Origin: Granulicella aggregans
GTDB lineage: Bacteria; Acidobacteriota; Terriglobia; Terriglobales; Acidobacteriaceae
Assembly: GCF_025685565.1 (NCBI RefSeq)
Contig: NZ_JAGSYE010000001.1
Location: forward strand, 1,302,001-1,366,000
Reading direction: 5' to 3'
DNA: 64,000 bases
The notes under the pieces are model-generated. The model was given only the letters and a program-made list of their open reading frames with translations. It was not told the origin of the DNA and made no database searches. The first letter of the stretch is position 1, and each line of letters opens with the position of its first letter. Both the position numbers and the translations under genes were made by a program. Below are positions 61,844 to 64,000 of this stretch, piece after piece.

Positions 61844-63376
61844 ATGAGAATCGCCTCCCTTCACCTTCCCGCAGCGTTAGCCGTCGGACTCTTCGCGTCT
61901 GCCTGCGCCGCACAATCTGCCGATCCCGCAACCCAGCCGGCTCCTCGTGCCGCAACGGTCATTTCAACCGATGTGCCGGACCGCAACGAAGACCAGGCTA
62001 CGACGCGCTCCGTCTCTCAGATTCGCATCGTCCGGCTTAGCCAGGTGCGTGGCGAGGTCCAACTCGACCGCACCGGCCAGAAGTTCGAAACTGCTTTCAC
62101 CAACCTTCCCATCGTTGCCGGGGAGGAGCTCCGCACCCAGCTCGGAGTTGCCGAGGTTGAATTCGAAGACAACAGCTCCCTCCGGATCATTACGAACTCC
62201 CAGGTAGACTTTCCCCAGCTTGGTCGAAGCGATTCAGGAGCGACCACGACGACGGTCCGCCTCGTACGCGGCAGCATGTATGTCAGTCTGGTCAGCAGCA
62301 AGATTCCCCCGGAGTTCACCGTCCGTGTCGGCGGTGAGACTCTGAAGCTCGCGCCCTCCAGCCACTTTCGTGTCGACTTGACCGACACCACCGCCAAGTT
62401 GACCGTCTTCCAGGGCGAGGTCACTGCCGTCAGCGACTCGGGTTCGCTGATCGTCGGCAAGCATAAGGCCGCTACATTCGACCTCACCGCCGGAGCAATT
62501 CCTACGCTGGCCCGGATGGACGAGGGCTCACCGTTCGATGCCTGGGACAAAAACGCTGTCGATTACAATAAGTCACTGGCCGTCGTCGCCAGCTACGCCA
62601 ACTCGCCTTATAGCTACGGCGTCAACGATCTCGCCTACTACGGCTCGTTTTCGGACGTTGGAGGCTGTGGCACGATGTGGCGGCCTTACCTTGCCGGCGC
62701 TTCGTTCGACCCGTACGCCAGCGGTATCTGGAGCTACTATCCATCCAGCGGCTATTCGTGGGTTTCGCCCTATCCCTGGGGCTGGACGCCGTATCACTCC
62801 GGAAGCTGGAGCTACTGTGGAGGCGGATGGGGATGGCAGCCGCAGGGTGGTTGGAACGGCTTGCAGAATCAGCCCTCAGCTTCGAAGATCAAATCTCCCG
62901 GGGGGTTGCGCCCGCGGCCGCCGACTAGGCCCGTGGGCGGCCAACCGACCTTTGTGACGGTCAACCTCTCACGGATGCAGCCTTCGGGTCTCCTTGCCGA
63001 TGGTTCTTTCGTCTTTCACGGCGAGTCTGCGGGCCTCGGGGTTCCCCGGGGCGTATTCAACCACCTAGACAAGATCTCCGAGCACGCCGTCGAACGTGGA
63101 TCCATCACCCGTACTCTCTCAGAGACGCAAGCGGAGCGAACCTTTGTCTCGACAGCCAGCTCTGCAATCTACACCGCTAATGCAAGACAAGGCTCATCCG
63201 TCAGCCTTGGACGCAGCTATGCAGGATCCGGGACGGTGGCCCATGCTTCAGCAGGCAGCACATCCTCGGGTTCCGTTCATAGCGCTAGTTCCTTTACTTC
63301 GTCGTCATCGTCATCAGCATCGGCATCAGTATCGAGTTCAGCGGGCGCTTCTGCTGGCAAGGGCGGACCTCACTAA
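61844..63376 (+). CDS. Exported FecR-domain protein with Trp/Gly-rich and Ser-rich regions
   Basis: From ATG 61844 (GGAG upstream) the product is 510 residues with a signal peptide (1-23). FecR domain (about 60-210): VRGEVQLDRTGQKFETAFTNLPIVAGEELRTQLGVAEVEFEDNSSLRI and ATTTTVRLVRGSMYVSL. The middle (about 250-350) has WSYYPSSGYSWVSPYPWGWTPYHSGSWSYC, the DUF6600-like repeat found after FecR in acidobacterial exoproteins. The tail is Ser-rich (about 455-510). Probably an envelope scaffold or adhesion-type protein; not a classical FecR sigma regulator because no sigma gene is adjacent. Confidence 0.88.
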   Translation: MRIASLHLPAALAVGLFASACAAQSADPATQPAPRAATVISTDVPDRNEDQATTRSVSQIRIVRLSQVRGEVQLDRTGQKFETAFTNLPIVAGEELRTQLGVAEVEFEDNSSLRIITNSQVDFPQLGRSDSGATTTTVRLVRGSMYVSLVSSKIPPEFTVRVGGETLKLAPSSHFRVDLTDTTAKLTVFQGEVTAVSDSGSLIVGKHKAATFDLTAGAIPTLARMDEGSPFDAWDKNAVDYNKSLAVVASYANSPYSYGVNDLAYYGSFSDVGGCGTMWRPYLAGASFDPYASGIWSYYPSSGYSWVSPYPWGWTPYHSGSWSYCGGGWGWQPQGGWNGLQNQPSASKIKSPGGLRPRPPTRPVGGQPTFVTVNLSRMQPSGLLADGSFVFHGESAGLGVPRGVFNHLDKISEHAVERGSITRTLSETQAERTFVSTASSAIYTANARQGSSVSLGRSYAGSGTVAHASAGSTSSGSVHSASSFTSSSSSSASASVSSSAGASAGKGGPH

Positions 63377-64000
63377 CGAGAGCCGATCTCCTGCGTACGC
63401 GCGATGACCACGCGGGCAATTCCCTGTAGGTCGCTCAGGACTTTTACGCGGTTCCAGCCGTACAGGAGGTCTTCGATCGCGAGACGCTGTCCATAGCCAA
63501 TCTCGATCGCCAGAAGGCCTCCCGGCTTCAACACTTTTGCGGCTGCCGGGAGCAGTCTTCGATAGATGTCCATGCCTTCGGCTCCCGCGAAGAGGGCCAT
63601 CTCGGGCTCAAACTCGCGAACCTGCCGGTGCAGGCTCCCCCGGTCCGACTCGGGAATATACGGTGGGTTTGAGAGCACCGCGTCGAACGGCTCCTCGCCT
63701 TCAACTCCAGCCAGCAGATCCGATCGCATAAAGCGCATGCGGTGATCCAGCCCTAGCCGCTGCGCGTTCTTCTGCGCCACAGCCAGAGCCGCCTCGGAGA
63801 GATCGAGCGCCGTTACGGCCGCCAGAGGAAGGTGATGTGCGACTGCAATCGCAATCGCCCCGGAGCCTGTACCGACATCGACGATCCGAAGAGGTTGGTC
63901 TTTTGGAAGCCGGTCGAGTACCGCTTCTACTAACAGCTCCGTCTCCGGTCGCGGGATCAGAACGGCTGATGTCACCTTGAAGGGCAGGCCGTAAAACTCC
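63373..64000 (-). CDS. prmC: Release factor glutamine methyltransferase, 5' end outside window
   Basis: The frame enters from the right edge with FYGLPFKVTSAVLIPRPETE, the PrmC substrate-binding segment, then VDVGTGSGAIAIA (SAM motif I) and the active-site NPPY in VLSNPPYIPESD. About 209 residues are present; the N-terminal helical domain is off the window. The enzyme methylates the GGQ glutamine of RF1/RF2. Its TAG overlaps the TAA of the convergent FecR-domain gene by 2 bp. Confidence 0.93.
   Translation of the reverse strand, partial: EFYGLPFKVTSAVLIPRPETELLVEAVLDRLPKDQPLRIVDVGTGSGAIAIAVAHHLPLAAVTALDLSEAALAVAQKNAQRLGLDHRMRFMRSDLLAGVEGEEPFDAVLSNPPYIPESDRGSLHRQVREFEPEMALFAGAEGMDIYRRLLPAAAKVLKPGGLLAIEIGYGQRLAIEDLLYGWNRVKVLSDLQGIARVVIARTQEIGSR

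Overview
The window looks like a chromosomal segment of a high-GC soil acidobacterium (family Acidobacteriaceae; Granulicella, Terriglobus or Edaphobacter are the kind of genus I would expect). The basis is an Oar-like TonB-dependent receptor with an N-terminal carboxypeptidase-regulatory domain, a secreted S53 (pro-kumamolisin) peptidase with an Ig-like tail, the small S21-type rpsU, several Tat-exported sugar-metabolism oxidoreductases, and many copies of short intergenic elements whose most common form translates as VILSAAKDP. No phage, transposase, CRISPR array, rRNA or tRNA was found.

Layout. 1-10.3 kb: end of an unknown gene, an elongation factor P, a P-loop kinase-like protein, the S53 peptidase, a three-gene minus-strand operon (di-haem peroxidase, cytochrome c, outer-membrane barrel), greA, a CDP-alcohol phosphatidyltransferase, an isoaspartyl peptidase and an endonuclease III-like protein. 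10.5-26.3 kb: the large TonB receptor, a divergent mntH/mntR-like pair with an operator, purD carrying an in-frame repeat, a membrane glycosyltransferase, an ATP-dependent DNA ligase, an aldo/keto reductase, DinB-like and metallo-beta-lactamase-fold proteins, a zinc-ribbon protein and rpsU. 26.5-33.5 kb: a gamma-carbonic anhydrase, a perfect parS-like site, an ECF sigma/membrane-protein pair, hisS, a frame-broken glycine-zipper gene, aspS and an alpha/beta hydrolase. 33.5-42.6 kb: a TetR operon with a palindromic operator, an AraC/aldo-keto reductase pair, a cupin, a drug-efflux MFS with its TetR regulator, and an overlapping amidotransferase/aminotransferase pair. 43-47.6 kb: Hsp20, a DUF1275 membrane protein, clpB and a Uma2 nuclease-like protein. 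47.7-64 kb: an FAD oxidoreductase, LysR/EamA, a GH75-like protein, an MsrPQ-like molybdoenzyme with its cytochrome b, HxlR/SDR, two Tat-exported sugar enzymes, a Ser/Thr kinase facing a haem-containing HAMP sensor, a HugZ-like FMN protein, a FecR-domain protein and the 3' part of prmC.

Beyond the genes, three things stand out. First, the plus strand is C-rich up to about 28 kb, G-rich from about 28 to about 50 kb, and C-rich again afterwards, whichever strand is coding; the first switch lies about 1 kb from the only parS-like site. Second, the short dispersed repeats change orientation at the same switch. Third, several repeat copies are hairpins whose inner arms differ from copy to copy yet stay complementary. 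These point either to a replication-origin-proximal region or to an inverted block of about 22 kb. Both can be tested on the complete genome.
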